Source: Flavobacteriaceae bacterium UBA4439
Lineage (GTDB): Bacteria > Bacteroidota > Bacteroidia > Flavobacteriales > Flavobacteriaceae
Assembly: GCA_002390455.1 (NCBI GenBank)
Contig: DGPN01000042.1
Location: 35,692 to 99,691 of the forward strand
Direction: 5' to 3'
Length of the DNA: 64,000 nucleotides
In this document: positions 7,855 to 18,104 of the stretch, piece after piece
Layout of the letters: the number at the start of each line of letters is the position of its first letter
Position numbering within the stretch: the first letter of the stretch is position 1
Translations under genes and position numbers: made by a program
Notes under the pieces: model-generated
Told to the model about the DNA's origin: nothing
The model's input: the letters and a program-made list of their open reading frames with translations, nothing else
Database searches by the model: none

Positions 7855-8808
7855 ATGGAATACTTAGATTTTGAACTTCCCGTTAAAGAACTTCAAGAGC
7901 AAATTGCTAAATGTCAAGCCATAGGCGACGAGAGCAGTGTTGATGTTACTGAAACCTGTAAATTACTGGCCGAAAAACTGGACGATACCAAGAAAAGTGT
8001 TTATGGTAATCTCACCGCTTGGCAGCGGGTGCAAATGTCCCGTCATCCCTCCAGACCCTATGCTTTGGATTACATCAATGCACTTTGTGGCAATACTTTT
8101 TTGGAACTTCATGGAGACAGAAATTATGGAGATGACAAGGCCATGGTGGGTGGATTGGGAAAAATAGACAACCAGACTTTTATGTTCATCGGAACACAAA
8201 AAGGATACAATACCAAAACAAGACAATACCGAAACTTTGGAATGGCCAAACCCGAGGGATACCGGAAGGCTCTCCGGCTGATGAAAAAAGCCGAAAAATT
8301 TGGAATCCCCATCATATCACTTATCGATACTCCTGGTGCCTATCCTGGATTGGGAGCTGAAGAGCGGGGACAAGGTCAGGCCATTGCCAACAACATCTAT
8401 CAAATGCTTAATATCAAAACTCCCATCATTGTTACCATCATAGGGGAGGGTGCCTCTGGAGGAGCATTAGGGATTGGTGTTGGAGATCTGATTTATATGT
8501 TGGAAAACACCTGGTATTCCGTTATTTCACCAGAATCCTGCTCCTCTATTCTTTGGAGAAGTTGGGAGCACAAAGAAACTGCTGCTGAGGCTTTAAAACT
8601 TACTGCAGAGGATATGTTGAATTCCAAGTTGATTGATAAAATCATTAAAGAACCGCTTGGCGGTGCACACTATGATCGAGAAAAGGTTTTTAAAACGGTC
8701 AAAAAACAAATCATTGATGCTTTTAGAACACTTGACAAAATAGATAGTGATCAATTGATTAAAGCCAGAAGAGATAAATTTTCCAATATGGGAACCTTCC
8801 AAGGCTAG
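7855..8808 (+). CDS. accA: Acetyl-CoA carboxylase carboxyltransferase, alpha subunit
   Basis: Forms the carboxyltransferase with AccD and transfers the carboxyl group from biotin to acetyl-CoA, the first step of fatty-acid synthesis. The 317 residues are the usual length. Family blocks seen: [67 protein letters not shown] and [13 protein letters not shown]. Neither accD nor accBC is in the window. The gap of 128 bases to dnaB is AT-rich and probably holds the dnaB promoter. Confidence 0.97.
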   Translation: MEYLDFELPVKELQEQIAKCQAIGDESSVDVTETCKLLAEKLDDTKKSVYGNLTAWQRVQMSRHPSRPYALDYINALCGNTFLELHGDRNYGDDKAMVGGLGKIDNQTFMFIGTQKGYNTKTRQYRNFGMAKPEGYRKALRLMKKAEKFGIPIISLIDTPGAYPGLGAEERGQGQAIANNIYQMLNIKTPIIVTIIGEGASGGALGIGVGDLIYMLENTWYSVISPESCSSILWRSWEHKETAAEALKLTAEDMLNSKLIDKIIKEPLGGAHYDREKVFKTVKKQIIDAFRTLDKIDSDQLIKARRDKFSNMGTFQG

Positions 8809-8936
8809 GCATCACTCGCTTTTTGTTCTTATTAACAAGATTAACTTTTTATCAACAACCAATTTGTTTACCTCTGTAAGATAAATGCTTCATTTATTAT
8901 CAGAACAAACCAACTAATCCGTTTACTTTAGCCCTC

Positions 8937-10469
8937 ATGGAAAAAAGCAAACCAATTCAAGTCAATAAACAATCTTCGGGAACCGTCATCAGCCTTCAAC
9001 AGGGGAAACTACCCCCTCAGGCCATCGAACTGGAAGAGGCTGTATTGGGCGCTATGTTAATCGACAAAAAAGGGGTTGACGAGGTAATTGATCTTCTCGA
9101 GCCTGAAGCTTTTTACAAAACGGCACACCAAACTATTTTCGAATCTATTTTTAATTTATTTCAAAATTCACAGCCCATTGATTTGCTAACGGTCTCGGCC
9201 GATTTGAGAAAAAATGGAAAGCTGGAAAGTATGGGAGGGGATTACTATTTGGTACAACTCACCCAAAAAGTGGCTTCTTCAGCACATATTGAATTTCATG
9301 CGCGAATCATTTTACAGAAATACATACAAAGGAGTTTGATTCGTATTTCCAACGAAATCATTGAGTCTTCCTACAAAGAGTCTATCGATGTCTTTGACTT
9401 GTTGGATGAGGCAGAATCAAAGTTATATGATGTGGCATTAGGGAATGTTAAAAAATCTTCTGATACCGCCCAGAATTTGGTGATGTTGGCCAAGAAAAAA
9501 ATTGAAGAAATTGCCAATAAAGATGGATTGAGCGGGGTGGCCACCGGATTTGAAAAACTAGACCTGCTCACTTCTGGCTGGCAACCCAGTGATTTGATCA
9601 TTATCGCTGCTCGACCTGGTATGGGTAAGACCGCATTGACCCTTTCCATGGCCCGAAATATGGCAGTAACCCAACAAACGCCTGTTGCTTTTTTCTCATT
9701 GGAGATGTCCTCTGTGCAGTTGATTACCCGACTGATCTCTGCAGAAACTGGCTTGTCGTCTGAAAAACTTAGAACTGGAAAATTGGCGGATCACGAGTGG
9801 AAACAACTCAATGTTAAGGTGGGAGATTTGGAAAAAGCACCTTTATTTATAGACGACACCCCTGCATTGTCCATTTTTGATCTTCGTGCAAAAGCCCGAA
9901 GACTGTCTTCACAACACGACATCAAACTCATCATTGTTGACTATTTGCAGTTGATGACCGCAGGATCCAGCAGTAAAATGGGAAATCGTGAACAAGAAAT
10001 TTCTACCATTTCGAGAAACCTAAAGTCATTGGCCAAAGAATTGGACATACCAGTAATTGCATTGTCTCAGCTTTCCAGAGCGGTTGAAACCAGAGGAGGG
10101 ACTAAACGACCTCAACTGTCCGACCTTAGGGAATCTGGTGCCATCGAACAAGATGCCGATATCGTTTCATTTATCTACCGTCCCGAGTATTACGGCATTG
10201 AGGAGTGGGACGATGAGGAACATACTTCCTCTATTGGTCAAGCTGAGTTTATCGTGGCCAAACACCGAAACGGGGGATTGGATAATATTCGAATGAAGTT
10301 TATTGGGAATCTGGGTAAATTCGAAGACCTGCAATCCAACGATTCTCCCTATGAGTTCCAGTCTAAAATGAATGATAGCGATTCTTCCAATCCGCCCATC
10401 GGAAGGTTACCCGGACCAGATGACGCTTTCGATCTTCCTCCAGAGGATGGAGATGATATGCCGTTCTAA
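8937..10469 (+). CDS. dnaB: Replicative DNA helicase
   Basis: The hexameric helicase that unwinds DNA at the fork. 510 residues. The N-terminal primase-interacting domain spans about 25-130 (PPQAIELEEAVLGAML), followed by a RecA-like ATPase with Walker A ARPGMGKT (225-232), Walker B LIIVDYLQLM (near 330) and LSQLSRAVETRGGTKRPQLS. The tail is acidic and proline-rich (GRLPGPDDAFDLPPEDGDDM), which is common in Bacteroidota. No intein is present. The stop overlaps that of the convergent HAD gene in CTAA. Confidence 0.97.
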   Translation: MEKSKPIQVNKQSSGTVISLQQGKLPPQAIELEEAVLGAMLIDKKGVDEVIDLLEPEAFYKTAHQTIFESIFNLFQNSQPIDLLTVSADLRKNGKLESMGGDYYLVQLTQKVASSAHIEFHARIILQKYIQRSLIRISNEIIESSYKESIDVFDLLDEAESKLYDVALGNVKKSSDTAQNLVMLAKKKIEEIANKDGLSGVATGFEKLDLLTSGWQPSDLIIIAARPGMGKTALTLSMARNMAVTQQTPVAFFSLEMSSVQLITRLISAETGLSSEKLRTGKLADHEWKQLNVKVGDLEKAPLFIDDTPALSIFDLRAKARRLSSQHDIKLIIVDYLQLMTAGSSSKMGNREQEISTISRNLKSLAKELDIPVIALSQLSRAVETRGGTKRPQLSDLRESGAIEQDADIVSFIYRPEYYGIEEWDDEEHTSSIGQAEFIVAKHRNGGLDNIRMKFIGNLGKFEDLQSNDSPYEFQSKMNDSDSSNPPIGRLPGPDDAFDLPPEDGDDMPF

Positions 10470-11083
10470 AGGCGAATCGCTTTGGCCAAGAGGTTCAATT
10501 TCAAGTCTTCGGGATTCTTAAAATGAATGGTATGGATCCCAAGATTGGCAGCCGCTTCTATATTTCTCAGGTTATCGTCAATAAATAGGCTTTCCTCGGC
10601 CATAAAATCAAATCGATCCAAGGTCAATTGGTATATCTCAGCAAAAGGTTTTCGGGTATTTTCAGTCCCGGAAACAACAATGCCTTCAAATCGATGAAGG
10701 AACTCAAATCGTTCTAGCGCCACTGGAAAGGTTTCTGCGCTCCAATTGGTCAAGGCCACGACCCTATAATTTGGATTACGGAGCAGATGATTAAGTATAT
10801 CAACCGTTCCTTTGATTGAATTTCCCAACATTTCCTCCCAACGTCCGTAGTACATTCTGATCCATTCCTCGTATTGGGGAAACATTTTAACCCGCTCTTC
10901 GGTGGCCTTTTGTAGGGGATATCCCGCATCCTGATTTTCATTCCAATCCATGGTGCAGATTTCATCAAAAAACCATTGCATTTTTTTTCGATCTCCTTCA
11001 AAAACCTCAAGATAGACGTATTCTGGGTTCCAATCGACGAGCACTCCGCCCAAATCAAAAATAATGTTCTTAATCTCTCTCAT
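10466..11083 (-). CDS. HAD-superfamily hydrolase (subfamily IA)
   Basis: A 205-residue phosphatase-like protein with all four HAD motifs: IIFDLGGVLVDW (nucleophile Asp in motif I), ALTNWS (motif II), TRKPFAEIY (Lys, motif III) and LFIDDNLRNIEAA (motif IV acids). A helical cap lies between motifs I and II. Substrate is not predictable; relatives act on sugar phosphates or nucleotides. It lies 9 bases downstream of prfB in the same direction, so the two may be co-transcribed. Confidence 0.9.
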   Translation of the reverse strand: MREIKNIIFDLGGVLVDWNPEYVYLEVFEGDRKKMQWFFDEICTMDWNENQDAGYPLQKATEERVKMFPQYEEWIRMYYGRWEEMLGNSIKGTVDILNHLLRNPNYRVVALTNWSAETFPVALERFEFLHRFEGIVVSGTENTRKPFAEIYQLTLDRFDFMAEESLFIDDNLRNIEAAANLGIHTIHFKNPEDLKLNLLAKAIRL

Positions 11084-11092
11084 AGGTGTTGT

Positions 11093-12188
11093 TTACGTTT
11101 CTTTTTGTCCCATCAACATTAGATAGCTTTTTAAAAAATCATCTATGGCTCCATTCATTACGGCATCAACATCGTTGGTTTCGTTCTGGGTTCTAACATC
11201 TTTAACCAATTTGTAGGGGTGCATCACATAGTTCCTGATCTGGGAACCCCATTCGATTTTCTTTTTGGAGGCTTCAATTTCGTTACGAGCCGATAATTTT
11301 TTTTGCAATTCGATTTCATAAAGTTGAGACTTTAACAATTGCATGGCTTTATTTTTATTTTCCAGTTGCGAACGGGTCTCTGAGTTTTCAATCATGATGC
11401 CAGTAGGGTGGTGGCGCAATCGGACTGCCGTTTCTACTTTGTTTACATTTTGGCCACCCGCGCCACTGGCACGCATGGTTTCCCAGGTGAAATCTGAGGG
11501 ATTCACGACGATCTCTATGCTGTCATCTACCAAGGGATAAACATAGACCGAAGCAAATGAAGTATGTCTTTTTGCATTACTGTCAAAAGGGGAGATTCGA
11601 ACCAGTCGATGGACTCCATTTTCGCCTTTGAGCCATCCAAAGGCAAATTCCCCATTTAATTCTAGGGTTACCGTTTTTACTCCTGCCACATCTCCGGCCT
11701 GGTGGTTGAGTTCTCTGACCTTGATGTTGTTTTTTTCGGCCCACATCAAATACATCCGCATCAGCATTTCAGCCCAATCACAACTTTCTGTTCCTCCAGC
11801 ACCCGCAGTAACCTGTAGGACTGCACTCAGGTCGTCTCCTTCGTCAGACAACATGTTTCGGAATTCAATATCCTCCACCAGTTTTATGGTCTGTCGATAA
11901 TGTTCCTCAACTTCCGCGTCGGTGATTTCACCTGCTTTTTGAAATTCCAACAAAACGGATAAATCCTCCTCTTTTTGTTGGACGTGTTCGAAGTCCTCCA
12001 CCCATTTTTTTAGGTTTCTTATTTCGCGCATTAGCTTTTCGGCTTGCTGTGCGTCGTTCCAAAAATTTGGTTCCAACGTCTTTTCCTCCAGGTTGGATAT
12101 TTCTATTTTTTTGGCATCAATGTCAAAGATACCCCCTTAACGCACCAAGGCGATCCTTAAGTTCTTTTTCTTTTTCTGAAGAAATCAT
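11093..12188 (-). CDS. prfB: Peptide chain release factor 2, with programmed +1 frameshift
   Basis: Terminates translation at UGA and UAA. The ATG at 12188-12186 opens 21 codons (MISSEKEKELKDRLGALRGYL) ended by an in-frame TGA at 12125-12123. A +1 shift at CTT-TGA-C continues as DIDAKKIEISNLEEKT and then the long frame to 11093, giving 364 residues, almost the same as E. coli RF2 (365). Motifs: ISPFDSNAKRHTSF contains SPF, the stop-codon reading tripeptide; RASGAGGQNVNKVE contains GGQ, the peptidyl-transferase motif. Automatic callers would start at a TTG near 12076 and lose the first 37 residues. Regulation is by autogenous frameshifting: low RF2 favours the shift. Confidence 0.95.
12122..12137 (-). 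promoter_or_regulatory. prfB programmed frameshift (recoding) site
   Basis: The minus strand reads AGGGGGTATCTTTGAC, the same 16 bases used in E. coli prfB: a Shine-Dalgarno-like AGGGGG, 3-base spacer, slippery CTT and the UGA stop followed by C. The internal anti-SD pairing and slow UGA decoding drive the +1 shift. Confidence 0.95.
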
Positions 12189-12285
12189 ACTATATTTTGT
12201 AAATTAACTTTCGACAAAATTAATTTTAAATTTTTAACCCAATAGATTATTTAGAATTATGTCGAAATATAATAACCTACTTATT

Positions 12286-14439
12286 ATGAAATTCAAAAAC
12301 TTTCCCCTCAGAATTTTTTTTTCGGTCGTTTACTCAGTTACATTTGTCCTAGGTTGTAATTCAAATCACAAAAGTATGACCAATTCCAACATAAGCCCTC
12401 CAGTGGCTGATGTAGTCCCTTACCAACACAAAATTCACAACCACATTCGCAAAGATCCCTATTATTGGTTGAATCAAAGGGATAACCCAGAGGTTTTGGA
12501 TTATTTGGAGCGGGAAAACGATTATTTTCAAAAAATGACCGCCCACACCCAATCCTTTCAGCTGGAGCTATACGAAGAAATGCGCTCTCGTATAAAAGAA
12601 GATGACAGCTCTGTTCCCTATTTTTACAATGGGTATTGGTACATCACTCGATACGAGGAGGGAAAAGATTATCCCATTTATATTCGCAAAAAAGGGGCAC
12701 TGACCGCAAAAGAAGAAGTCATGTTCGACTGCAATGAAATGGCACAGGGGAAGGATTATTTTCGATTGCTAGGAATATCCGTAAGTCCCGACAACACCAA
12801 AGTTGCTTTTGGTATTGACACCGTCTCCCGTCGTCAATATACCCTAAAGATCAAAGACCTAATAAGTGGTAAACTGTTAGAAACTAAAATAGAAAACACC
12901 ACAGGAGGCAGTGTGTGGGCAGCCGATAATGCAACGCTTTTCTACAACAAAAAAGATGATCAAACCCTGCGCTCCGAAGCGGTTTACAAACATTACATTA
13001 ATTCCACAGAACAAACAGATCAACTCGTCTATGAGGAAGTTGACGAAACCTATTCTGTCTATGTAAGTTCTTCAAAATCGAGGGAATTTATTTTTATATC
13101 CTCTCATAGTACCACCACCAGTGAGCATCGTTTTATAAGATCGGATCAACCAGAGGCAGATTTTAAGATCATTCAAACCCGAACCACTGGTTTGGAATAT
13201 GATGTCGCCCATTTTGGGGATCATTTTTACCTTCACACCAATTTCAATGGTGCTACCAATTTTCAGATTATGAGAACAGCGATTGAACAGACCTCTTCTG
13301 AATTTTGGGAGCCTTTATTGCCCCATCGCAAGGATGTTTTAATCGAAGATGTCGAATTATTTGACCAGTATTGGGTGGTCAACGAAAGAGAGAATGGTCT
13401 TTCTAGATTGCGCATCATGCGCTGGGATAATACTACAGACTACTATCTTCCTATCGATGAAGAGACCTATACCCTCCACATTTCCATTAACCCAGAGTTT
13501 AAGTCAACCCAACTGCGGTATGTTTTCAATTCTTTAACCACGCCCAGCTCGGTCATTGAATTTGATATGCTTTCTCAACAGAAAACCATTTTAAAAACCC
13601 AAGAGGTGTTAGGCGATGGTTTTGATCCGAGTCATTATCGTTCGCAAAGATTGTGGGCCGATGCGAGAGATGGTGCCAAAATTCCAATTTCCATCGTTTA
13701 CCATAAAGACACCCAATTGACCGAATCAACCCCCATACTGCAATACGCCTATGGTTCCTATGGGCATACCATTGACCCCTCCTTTTCCTCCAATCGTCTG
13801 AGTTTGTTGGATCGGGGTTTTGCTTTTGCCATTGCCCACATTAGGGGAGGAGAGTATATGGGTAGACATTGGTATGAGGAGGGCAAATTGTTGAAGAAAA
13901 AAAACACTTTTTACGATTTTATAGATTGTTCGAAGTTTTTAATTGAGCAAAAACTCACCTCACCAGAACACCTCTACGCCAATGGAGGCTCAGCTGGGGG
14001 GCTTTTAATGGGAGTGATCATCAATTTGTCTCCGGAATTATACAATGGGGTGATTGCCGATGTGCCTTTTGTAGATGTGGTCACCACCATGTTGGACGAT
14101 ACCATTCCCTTGACCACTTCTGAATATGATGAGTGGGGCAATCCCAATGAAAAAGCGTATTATGATTATATGCTTTCTTATTCTCCTTACGATCAGGTAA
14201 AGGCGCAAGATTATCCCCATCTGTTGGTGACCTCGGGTCTTCACGACTCACAGGTGCAGTATTTTGAGCCCACCAAATGGGTGGCTCGGTTAAGGGCTCA
14301 CAAAACCGATCAAAATTTATTGTTTTTGGATACCAATATGAAAGCGGGGCACAGCGGAGCTTCTGGTCGTTTTGACAGCCTCAAAGAATTGGCAAAAAAA
14401 TTTGCTTTCATAATTGATTTAGAAGAAAATAGTCTTTAA
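12286..14439 (+). CDS. S9-family prolyl oligopeptidase (oligopeptidase B-like) lipoprotein
   Basis: A serine peptidase cutting small peptides, probably after basic residues if it is a true oligopeptidase B. The N-terminal half is a seven-bladed propeller (starts [20 protein letters not shown]). The C-terminal alpha/beta-hydrolase domain has the nucleophile elbow [12 protein letters not shown], the Asp region [10 protein letters not shown] and the catalytic His region [10 protein letters not shown]. The chosen ATG gives a good lipoprotein signal ([20 protein letters not shown], then VLGC); an ATG 27 bases upstream (12259) is an alternative that lengthens the n-region. Location: periplasm or outer membrane, lipid-anchored. 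Confidence 0.92.
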   Translation: MKFKNFPLRIFFSVVYSVTFVLGCNSNHKSMTNSNISPPVADVVPYQHKIHNHIRKDPYYWLNQRDNPEVLDYLERENDYFQKMTAHTQSFQLELYEEMRSRIKEDDSSVPYFYNGYWYITRYEEGKDYPIYIRKKGALTAKEEVMFDCNEMAQGKDYFRLLGISVSPDNTKVAFGIDTVSRRQYTLKIKDLISGKLLETKIENTTGGSVWAADNATLFYNKKDDQTLRSEAVYKHYINSTEQTDQLVYEEVDETYSVYVSSSKSREFIFISSHSTTTSEHRFIRSDQPEADFKIIQTRTTGLEYDVAHFGDHFYLHTNFNGATNFQIMRTAIEQTSSEFWEPLLPHRKDVLIEDVELFDQYWVVNERENGLSRLRIMRWDNTTDYYLPIDEETYTLHISINPEFKSTQLRYVFNSLTTPSSVIEFDMLSQQKTILKTQEVLGDGFDPSHYRSQRLWADARDGAKIPISIVYHKDTQLTESTPILQYAYGSYGHTIDPSFSSNRLSLLDRGFAFAIAHIRGGEYMGRHWYEEGKLLKKKNTFYDFIDCSKFLIEQKLTSPEHLYANGGSAGGLLMGVIINLSPELYNGVIADVPFVDVVTTMLDDTIPLTTSEYDEWGNPNEKAYYDYMLSYSPYDQVKAQDYPHLLVTSGLHDSQVQYFEPTKWVARLRAHKTDQNLLFLDTNMKAGHSGASGRFDSLKELAKKFAFIIDLEENSL

Positions 14440-14449
14440 AAAAAAGTGT

Positions 14450-14457
14450 TATTTTTG
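14450..14457 (+). promoter_or_regulatory. Possible -7 element before the cysteine-synthase-like gene
   Basis: TATTTTTG fits TAnnTTTG. Transcription would begin about 14462-14464, only some 5 bases before the first ATG at 14468, which makes either a near-leaderless message or a start at the ATG at 14495 likely. Confidence 0.4.
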
Positions 14458-14467
14458 CAGCGTAAAG

Positions 14468-15520
14468 ATGGAAAAAAATAAATCCAACAAGGGAATGAAG
14501 ATTAATGAAAACGTTTTGTCATTAATTGGTAGTACCCCCTTGATCCGACTTGAAAAAATTGTTGAAGGTTTTACAGGAAACTTTTTTACAAAATTTGAGG
14601 CCTTTAATCCTGGCCATTCCAACAAAGACAGAATTGCACTTCATATTATTGAAGAAGCCGAAAAAAAAGGCATTCTCAAACCTGGTGATACCATCATTGA
14701 AACCACTTCTGGTAATACGGGTTTTAGTTTGGCGATGGTTTCTCTAATCAAAGGTTATGATTGTATTCTGGCCGTGAGTTCAAAGTCTTCCAAAGACAAA
14801 ATTGATATGTTGCATGCAATGGGGGCTAAAGTCTATGTTTGCCCTGCCAATGTCTCTGCAGAAGATTCCAGATCCTACTATCAGGTTGCCAAAACTCTCC
14901 ACAACGAAATCAAAGATTCAGTATACATCAATCAGTATTTCAACAATCTAAATGTAGAAGCCCATTACAAAACTACTGGTCCTGAGATTTGGGATCAGAC
15001 AGATGGTAAAATCACTCATCTGATTGCTTGCTCAGGTACTGGGGGGACTATTTCAGGTTGTGCTAAGTACTTAAAAGAACAAAACCCCGATATTGAAATT
15101 ATCGGTGTTGATGCCTATGGATCTGTTCTGAAAAAATACCATGAGACTCGAGAGTTGGACACCGATGAAATCTATCCCTACCGCATTGAAGGATTGGGTA
15201 AAAATCTCATTCCAACGGCAACAGATTTTGATTCTATCGATACTTTTATTAAAGTAACCGACGAGGACAGTGCCCATACGGCCAGAGAAGTTACCCGAAA
15301 AGAAGGATTGTTTGTTGGCTATACCTCTGGTGCTGCCATGCAAGCCGTAAAGCAACTCAATAAAAAAGAAAAGTTCAAAAAGGACGACTGCATAGTCATT
15401 ATTTTCCCGGATCACGGTTCTCGCTACATGAGCAAGATATACAGTGACGATTGGATGAATGAACAGGGTTTTTTTGATACAGCCAATCAAGAAGCTCCCA
15501 ACAAAATCGAATACATATAA
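14468..15520 (+). CDS. PLP-dependent cysteine synthase / cystathionine beta-synthase family protein
   Basis: Fold-type II PLP enzyme of 350 residues. Blocks: [13 protein letters not shown], the PLP lysine in [23 protein letters not shown], and the phosphate loop [16 protein letters not shown]-terminal [15 protein letters not shown]. There is no CBS-domain tail, so the short catalytic form only. It could make cysteine from O-acetylserine or cystathionine from serine and homocysteine. The real start may be the tenth codon (14495, [15 protein letters not shown]), which aligns better with relatives. It precedes the alpha-oxoamine synthase by 22 bases, probably as an operon. Confidence 0.9.
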   Translation: MEKNKSNKGMKINENVLSLIGSTPLIRLEKIVEGFTGNFFTKFEAFNPGHSNKDRIALHIIEEAEKKGILKPGDTIIETTSGNTGFSLAMVSLIKGYDCILAVSSKSSKDKIDMLHAMGAKVYVCPANVSAEDSRSYYQVAKTLHNEIKDSVYINQYFNNLNVEAHYKTTGPEIWDQTDGKITHLIACSGTGGTISGCAKYLKEQNPDIEIIGVDAYGSVLKKYHETRELDTDEIYPYRIEGLGKNLIPTATDFDSIDTFIKVTDEDSAHTAREVTRKEGLFVGYTSGAAMQAVKQLNKKEKFKKDDCIVIIFPDHGSRYMSKIYSDDWMNEQGFFDTANQEAPNKIEYI

Positions 15521-15542
15521 GCATTTACAACTGAAGGATTTA

Positions 15543-16802
15543 ATGATGAAGGATTTATTTGACAGATTTTATGAAAACAAAGGGCCTGTTGGAAAATGGG
15601 CAGAATACGCAGAAGGCTATTTTGTTTTTCCAAAGTTGGAAGGCCCCATCAGTAACCGGATGTACTTTATGGGTAAAGAGGTCATCACTTGGAGTGTTAA
15701 TGACTACTTGGGCTTAGCCAATCATCCTGAAGTGAGAAAGGTAGATGCCGAGGCGGCAGCTGAATATGGATCTGCCTATCCCATGGGAGCGAGAATGATG
15801 TCGGGTCATACCGATCTTCACGAGCAATTGGAAGGTGAGTTGGCTGAATTTGTTAATAAAGAATCTGCATATTTACTCAATTTCGGTTATCAAGGAATTT
15901 TATCAACCATTGATACATTGGTAGGAAAAGACGATGTAATCGTCTATGATGTAGATGCACACGCTTGTATTGTAGATGGGGTTAGACTTCATTTGGGTAA
16001 ACGTTTTACCTACAAACACAATGATATAGCAAGTCTTGAAAAAAACCTACAGCGCGCCCAAAAGGTAGCCGAACAAACTGGAGGAGGGATTTTGGTGATC
16101 TCTGAGGGAGTTTTCGGTATGCGTGGAGAGCAAGGGAAGCTAAAGGAGATTGCAGGTCTCAAAAGCAAATACAAATTCCGATTTTTGGTGGACGATGCCC
16201 ACGGGTTTGGGACATTGGGCAAAAATGGAGCAGGAGCAGGAGTAGAGCAAGGCATACAAGACGACATCGATGTCTATTTTGCCACTTTTGCTAAATCGAT
16301 GGCTTCGACTGGGGCTTTTATTGCTGCCGATAAGGAAATTATCGACTATCTGAGGTACAATATGCGTTCTCAGATGTTTGCAAAATCACTGCAAATGCAG
16401 TTGGTCAAAGGAGCCCTCAAAAGATTGGAAATGCTTAGAACTCAACCCGAATTCAAAGCCAAGCTTTGGGAGAATGTAAATGCCCTTCAAAATGGCCTTA
16501 AAGCCAACGGTTTTGATATTGGCAAGACACAAAGCTGTGTAACTCCAGTTTATCTTAAGGGGAGTATACCCGAAGCCATGGCATTGGTCAAAGATTTGAG
16601 AGAAAACCACGGTATCTTTTGTTCCATAGTGGTTTATCCGGTCATTCCCAAAGGATTGATTTTGTTGCGTTTGATTCCAACAGCCTCCCATACCCTAGAG
16701 GATGTGAATGAAACCATAGAAGCTTTTGCCTATATCAGAGAAAAATTGGAAAACGGAACTTACAAGCGAATTTCACAAGCGCTACAAGCGGCTGTTAAAT
16801 AA
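15543..16802 (+). CDS. Alpha-oxoamine synthase family PLP enzyme (serine palmitoyltransferase / KBL-like)
   Basis: About 419 residues, fold-type I PLP enzyme that condenses an amino acid with an acyl-CoA. Blocks: TWSVNDYLGLANHPEV, SAYPMGARMMSGHTDLHE, DDAHGFGTLGKNGAG (PLP-binding Asp and His) and YFATFAKSMASTGAF with the PLP lysine. Bacteroidota commonly use such an enzyme as serine palmitoyltransferase for sphingolipids, but glycine C-acetyltransferase or AONS remain possible. The start is set at the ATG at 15543 (MMKDLFDRFYENKGPVG), which follows GAAGGAT; a longer frame beginning inside the upstream gene has no support. Confidence 0.88.
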   Translation: MMKDLFDRFYENKGPVGKWAEYAEGYFVFPKLEGPISNRMYFMGKEVITWSVNDYLGLANHPEVRKVDAEAAAEYGSAYPMGARMMSGHTDLHEQLEGELAEFVNKESAYLLNFGYQGILSTIDTLVGKDDVIVYDVDAHACIVDGVRLHLGKRFTYKHNDIASLEKNLQRAQKVAEQTGGGILVISEGVFGMRGEQGKLKEIAGLKSKYKFRFLVDDAHGFGTLGKNGAGAGVEQGIQDDIDVYFATFAKSMASTGAFIAADKEIIDYLRYNMRSQMFAKSLQMQLVKGALKRLEMLRTQPEFKAKLWENVNALQNGLKANGFDIGKTQSCVTPVYLKGSIPEAMALVKDLRENHGIFCSIVVYPVIPKGLILLRLIPTASHTLEDVNETIEAFAYIREKLENGTYKRISQALQAAVK

Positions 16803-16918
16803 TCTAATCAATACCTTCATAACAAGGTTTTAGGGTTCCAATGTGGAGCGTGAAAGAATTACAGCTTTTTGATGCAGGGGAATTCTAAAATTACCTCTAT
16901 AAAATAAATGGATATTGT

Positions 16919-18037
16919 TTATTCATTCAACATTACTGGCATTACCAGCATGGTAATGTTTTCTCCTTCTTCAATATGATCCATAGGGGTAATGATTCCT
17001 GCACGGTTGGGCAGAGACATAAATAGTTTGATTTCCTCACAAGCAATGTTGTTCAGCATTTCGATCAAAAAACGGGAGTTGAATCCTATTTGCAGGTCGT
17101 CTCCGATGTACTCACAACCCAATCTTTCCTCAGCTTTATTGCTGTAATCAAAATCTTCGGCAGAAACTTGGAGTTCTGCTCCAGCCATTTTAAGTCTAAC
17201 TTGATGGGTAGTTTTGTTGGAAAATATACTGACCCTTCGAACGGAATTGAGGAATTCGGAACGGGAAATCTGCATCACATTTGGGTTTTCTTTAGGGATG
17301 ACCGCTTCGTAATTGGGGTATTTGCCTTCGACCAATCGGCAGGTCATTCTGACGTTTCCGAAACTGAATTCCGCATTGGTTTCGTTGTATTCTATCACCA
17401 CATCCTCCTCAACACCTTGAAGTATGCCTTTGAGTAATTGAAGGGGTTTTTTGGGCATGATAAATTCGGCATTTTTGTCTGCCTGAATATCGGTGCGGGT
17501 GTATTTGACCAATTTATGGGCATCGGTAGCCACGAAAGTTAATTCAGTAGTATTGAATTGAAAAAACACACCACTCATCACTGGTCTGAGGTCGTCATTG
17601 CCCGATGCAAAAAGTGTGGCGTTGATGGCTGTTGCCAAAATCTGACCGTTGATATGAGTTTTGATGGGATCTTTGACTTGAGCGGCTTTTGGGAAATCTT
17701 CACCATTGAGATAGGCTACAGCATACTTACCATTGTTGGCACTGATTTCAACCGTATTTTTTTCTGATTTGACAAAAGTCAAGGGCTGTTCGGGAAAGGT
17801 TTTTAAAGTATCCAAAATCAGACGAGCGGGTAAGGCGATCATACCACTGTCTTGAGATTCCACATCTATAGTAGCAGACATGGAGGTTTCGAGGTCGGAG
17901 GCAGTCAAAACCAATTGACTTCCATTGAGATGGAATAAAAAATTATCCAAGATGGGAAGAGTATTGGCATTGTTGATAATTCCTCCCAAGATCTGGAGTT
18001 CTTTGAGTAACGATTCGCTGGAAACAATGAATTTCAT
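16919..18037 (-). CDS. dnaN: DNA polymerase III beta sliding clamp
   Basis: The ring that tethers DNA polymerase to DNA. 372 residues, three repeated clamp domains of about 120 residues each. Family features: MKFIVSSESLLKELQILGG at the N-terminus, LTASDLETSM, FVATDAHKLV, and the C-terminal LVMPVMLNE. The start is the ATG at 18037; a TTG two codons upstream in frame is not needed. A promoter-like sequence sits 21-47 bases upstream. It is far from any dnaA or origin seen here, as is usual in Bacteroidota. Confidence 0.97.
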   Translation of the reverse strand: MKFIVSSESLLKELQILGGIINNANTLPILDNFLFHLNGSQLVLTASDLETSMSATIDVESQDSGMIALPARLILDTLKTFPEQPLTFVKSEKNTVEISANNGKYAVAYLNGEDFPKAAQVKDPIKTHINGQILATAINATLFASGNDDLRPVMSGVFFQFNTTELTFVATDAHKLVKYTRTDIQADKNAEFIMPKKPLQLLKGILQGVEEDVVIEYNETNAEFSFGNVRMTCRLVEGKYPNYEAVIPKENPNVMQISRSEFLNSVRRVSIFSNKTTHQVRLKMAGAELQVSAEDFDYSNKAEERLGCEYIGDDLQIGFNSRFLIEMLNNIACEEIKLFMSLPNRAGIITPMDHIEEGENITMLVMPVMLNE

Positions 18038-18057
18038 GGACAATTGCTTATGTATCG

Positions 18058-18084
18058 CAAATATAAAACGAAGCCCATACCCAA
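18058..18084 (-). promoter_or_regulatory. Probable dnaN promoter
   Basis: On the minus strand TTG, 16 bases, TATATTTG, ending 21 bases before the dnaN ATG. The -7 box is perfect and the spacing is one base below the usual 17-23. Confidence 0.55.
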
Positions 18085-18104
18085 AAAAATGAAGTTATTA
18101 AAAG

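Noticed and set aside
12076..12076. TTG at 12076 as start of prfB
   Set aside because: It would remove the first 37 residues that the frameshift supplies; the recoding site is clear.
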